Shown here piece after piece: positions 11,843-13,416 of a DNA stretch of 13,416 bases. Positions within the stretch are counted from its first letter, which is position 1. Each line of letters begins with the position of its first letter. This stretch comes from Actinomycetota bacterium (GTDB lineage Bacteria > Actinomycetota > Actinomycetes > Streptosporangiales > Streptosporangiaceae). Made by a program: the position numbers and the translations under genes. The notes beneath the pieces are model-generated. The model was not told the DNA's origin and did not search any database. It saw only the letters and a program-made list of their open reading frames with translations. The stretch covers positions 1 through 13,416 of the forward strand of contig QGUZ01000124.1 of the NCBI GenBank assembly GCA_003242605.1, in the 5' to 3' direction.

Positions 11843-12955
11843 TCAGCGCAGGCCCACCGGGCGCTCGAGCGCGAGCCGGATCAGGTGGTCGAGCAGCTCC
11901 GGGTAGGGCAGCCCGCTCGCCGCCCACAGCTGCGGGGCCACCGAGAGCGCGGTGAACCCGGGCAGCGTGTTGATCTCGTTGAGGATGAGCGAGCCGTCCG
12001 GCCGGTAGAAGAAGTCGACCCGGGCGAGCCCTTCGCAGCCCAGCGCCTCGAAGGCGCGCACCGCGAGCTCGCGCACCCGCTGCGCGGCCTCCTCGGGGAT
12101 GTCCGCGGGCACCTGGAGCGACATCTGGTCGGGGTAGTACTTCGCCTCGAAGTCGAAGAACTCGTGCTCGCCGTGCACGAGGATCTCGCCCGGCAGCGAC
12201 GCCTTCGGCGGCTCGTCGCCGAGCTGCTCCAGCACCGCGCACTCGACCTCGCGGCCGGTGATCGCGGCCTCGATGAGCACCTTCGGGTCGTGCTCGCGGG
12301 CGAACTCGACCGCCCGCTCCAGCTCGTCGAGGTCGTTCGCCTTGGAGATGCCCTGGCTGGAGCCGGCCCGCGCGGGCTTCACGAACACCGGCCAGCCCAG
12401 CTCCTGGGCCTCCTTCAGCACCCGGGCCTTGTCCCGCCGCCAGTCCCGGTCCCGGACCACGAGGTACTCGCCGATCGGCAGCCCGGCGTGTGCGAGCAGC
12501 GCCTTCATGTACGCCTTGTCCATGCCGACCGCGCTGGCGAGCACACCGGAGCCGATGTAGCGCATGCCCGCCATCTCCAGCAGGCCCTGGATGGTGCCGT
12601 CCTCGCCGAACGGGCCGTGCAGCAGCGGGAACACCACGTCCACGTCGCGGAGCCGGGGGAACCTGCCGTGCTCCAGCACGATCAGCTCGGAGCCGCCCGG
12701 CGGCAGCGCGAGCTCGGCGCCCGTGTGCTCCACCTGGGGCAGCTTGGTGCCCTCGATCTCGTAGGACTGGTTCTCGGAGGCGAGCACCCACCGCCCGTCC
12801 GTGGTGATCCCGACGGGGATCACGTCGTAGCCGGACTCGTTCAGAGTCTTGATCACACTGCCGGCGCCCATGATGGACACGGCGTGCTCGGAGTTCCGCC
12901 CGCCGAAGACGACCGCGACGCGGATCCCACGCCGGTTCTCGCGCTGCTCGTTCAT
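11843..12955 (-). CDS. ddl: D-alanine–D-alanine ligase
   Basis: Ddl joins two D-alanines using ATP to make the dipeptide for peptidoglycan precursor synthesis in the cytosol. The 370-residue product has the ATP-grasp order: VAVVFGGRNSEHAVSI (about 13–28), FPLLHGPFGEDGTIQGLLE, GSGVLASAVGMDKAYMK (substrate serine region), FVKPARAGSSQGISK, GREVECAVL, the omega-loop EFFDFEAKYYPD with the tyrosine usual in D-Ala–D-Ala enzymes, and DFFYRPDGSLILNEINTLPGF with the metal-binding residues. The loop does not look like the VanA/VanB D-lactate ligases. The start is ATG at 12955 with a modest GGA six bases before. It is convergent with the DUF3515 gene and lies 263 bp from gpsA, so it likely has its own promoter. 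Confidence 0.96.
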   Translation of the reverse strand: MNEQRENRRGIRVAVVFGGRNSEHAVSIMGAGSVIKTLNESGYDVIPVGITTDGRWVLASENQSYEIEGTKLPQVEHTGAELALPPGGSELIVLEHGRFPRLRDVDVVFPLLHGPFGEDGTIQGLLEMAGMRYIGSGVLASAVGMDKAYMKALLAHAGLPIGEYLVVRDRDWRRDKARVLKEAQELGWPVFVKPARAGSSQGISKANDLDELERAVEFAREHDPKVLIEAAITGREVECAVLEQLGDEPPKASLPGEILVHGEHEFFDFEAKYYPDQMSLQVPADIPEEAAQRVRELAVRAFEALGCEGLARVDFFYRPDGSLILNEINTLPGFTALSVAPQLWAASGLPYPELLDHLIRLALERPVGLR

Positions 12956-13053
12956 GATGTCCGAATGTACCCCGCTGTCATAGTCGAGTCCGGGATGTCA
13001 GCCCTCGTGTGTCCAAGGACGGCAGCGCGGCGACGGCGGCCGTCACGTTCGTG

Positions 13054-13112
13054 ATGAAAGTTGCCGGAATGAAGGTACCGGGACGAAAGGTGCCGTGATG
13101 AAAAGTGCGCCG
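13054..13112. repeat. Degenerate 15-bp tandem repeat upstream of ddl
   Basis: Four successive units of 14–15 bases follow the pattern A(T/C)GAA-A/G-G-T-x-CCGGG: 13054–13068, 13069–13082, 13083–13097 and 13098–13112. They lie about 100–160 bases before the ddl start, in the gap after gpsA. They are less GC-rich than their surroundings. No function is evident. Confidence 0.6.
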
Positions 13113-13158
13113 CGGGCGTTCCGCCTGCGGCGGGCCGCCGGGTGGCGGGCCGGTCGCG

Positions 13159-13210
13159 GGCTCGGCCCCGGCCGCGGACGGCGTGCTCGGCCGCGCCGCG
13201 GGCCGGAGCC
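13159..13210 (-). terminator. Imperfect GC-rich hairpin after gpsA
   Basis: GGCTCGGCCC (13159–13168) can pair with GGCCGGAGCC (13201–13210) and the base before it, giving about ten pairs with one bulge and a long loop that has its own short stem. It begins nine bases after the gpsA stop codon. It is plausible as a terminator, but chance pairing is common in such GC-rich sequence. Confidence 0.3.
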
Positions 13211-13218
13211 GGCACCCG

Positions 13219-13416
13219 TCACAGGCCGTACCGCTCCGGTTTGGGGGAACGCGACATCAGCAGCATCGCGGCCTCGCGCGGGGACAGGCCGTCGTGCACC
13301 ACGCCCACCACGACCTCGGTGATCGGCATCTCCACGCCGTGCTTGCGCGCGAGCTCGAGCACCGACTCGCACGACTTGACCCCCTCGGCGGTCTGCTTGG
13401 TGACGGCGACGACCTC
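13219..13416 (-). CDS. gpsA: NAD(P)H-dependent glycerol-3-phosphate dehydrogenase, C-terminal end
   Basis: GpsA reduces dihydroxyacetone phosphate to sn-glycerol-3-phosphate for phospholipid synthesis. Only the last 65 codons are in the window; the gene continues beyond base 13416. The visible part is the end of the helical substrate-binding domain: EVVAVTKQTAEGVKSCESVL, ARKHGVEMPITEVV, HDGLSPREAAMLLMSR and the tail KPERYGL. The TAEGV and GVEMPI segments are hallmarks of this family. The frame is open from the window edge to the TGA at 13219–13221. Its place upstream of ddl on the same strand is a common actinobacterial arrangement. Confidence 0.93.
   Translation of the reverse strand, partial: EVVAVTKQTAEGVKSCESVLELARKHGVEMPITEVVVGVVHDGLSPREAAMLLMSRSPKPERYGL

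Noticed and set aside
11843..12955. Vancomycin-resistance type ligase (VanA-like)
   Set aside because: The omega-loop EFFDFEAKYYPD matches D-Ala–D-Ala ligases, and no vanH or vanX homologue is nearby.
12952..13215. 87-codon minus-strand frame whose stop overlaps the ddl start as ATGA
   Set aside because: The overlap looks like translational coupling, but the product is Arg/Ala-rich, runs through the 15-bp tandem repeat, and has no recognisable domain or good ribosome binding site.

Overview
The window is GC-rich chromosomal DNA from an actinobacterium. The composition, the many GTG/TTG starts and the gene order gpsA–ddl–DUF3515–Lrp-type RAM protein–thiL–(thiD)–rpmB–DAK2 protein–recG–rsmD–coaD all point to this group. 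That order is a familiar actinobacterial housekeeping neighbourhood. A Streptosporangiales-like lineage is my guess from overall protein similarity, but the sequence alone cannot settle it. No tRNA, rRNA, CRISPR, transposase or phage gene was seen.

Left part (1–5437, minus strand). coaD (CoA biosynthesis, cut by the window edge), rsmD (16S rRNA methyltransferase) and recG (branched-DNA helicase) are followed, reading towards higher coordinates, by a DAK2-domain protein of the FakA/YloV type lying 40 bp upstream of recG. The DAK2 gene is split between two reading frames inside a run-rich poly-C (coding-strand poly-G) segment with a C14 run. This is either a one-base sequence error or indel, or a -1 slippage site. 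Strong hairpins follow recG and separate it from rsmD.

Middle part (5438–11002). rpmB (zinc-type L28) is a single plus-strand gene with a good terminator. Beyond a gene-free stretch, minus-strand genes encode a repeat-rich single-pass membrane protein, ThiD, a membrane-anchored protein with a CBM2-like C-terminal domain, and ThiL. ThiD and ThiL are the two kinases that finish the pyrimidine branch and the last step of thiamin diphosphate synthesis. The two membrane proteins between and beside them are the accessory content of this window. Both have one membrane span, a close cysteine pair just outside the membrane, a long Pro/Thr/acidic linker, and a second cysteine pair at the C-terminus.

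Right part (11003–13416). A plus-strand pair (stand-alone RAM-domain protein, DUF3515 lipoprotein) is divergent from thiL and convergent with ddl (D-Ala–D-Ala ligase). Then come a small degenerate 15-bp tandem repeat and the 3' end of gpsA, both on the ddl upstream side.

Most of the window is ordinary core genome. The parts worth a second look are the poly-G frameshift, the nearly identical 132-bp coding repeats, the shared paired-cysteine layout of the two membrane proteins, and a thiL start where a near-perfect Shine-Dalgarno sequence points at an ATC codon. I found no convincing new multi-gene system.
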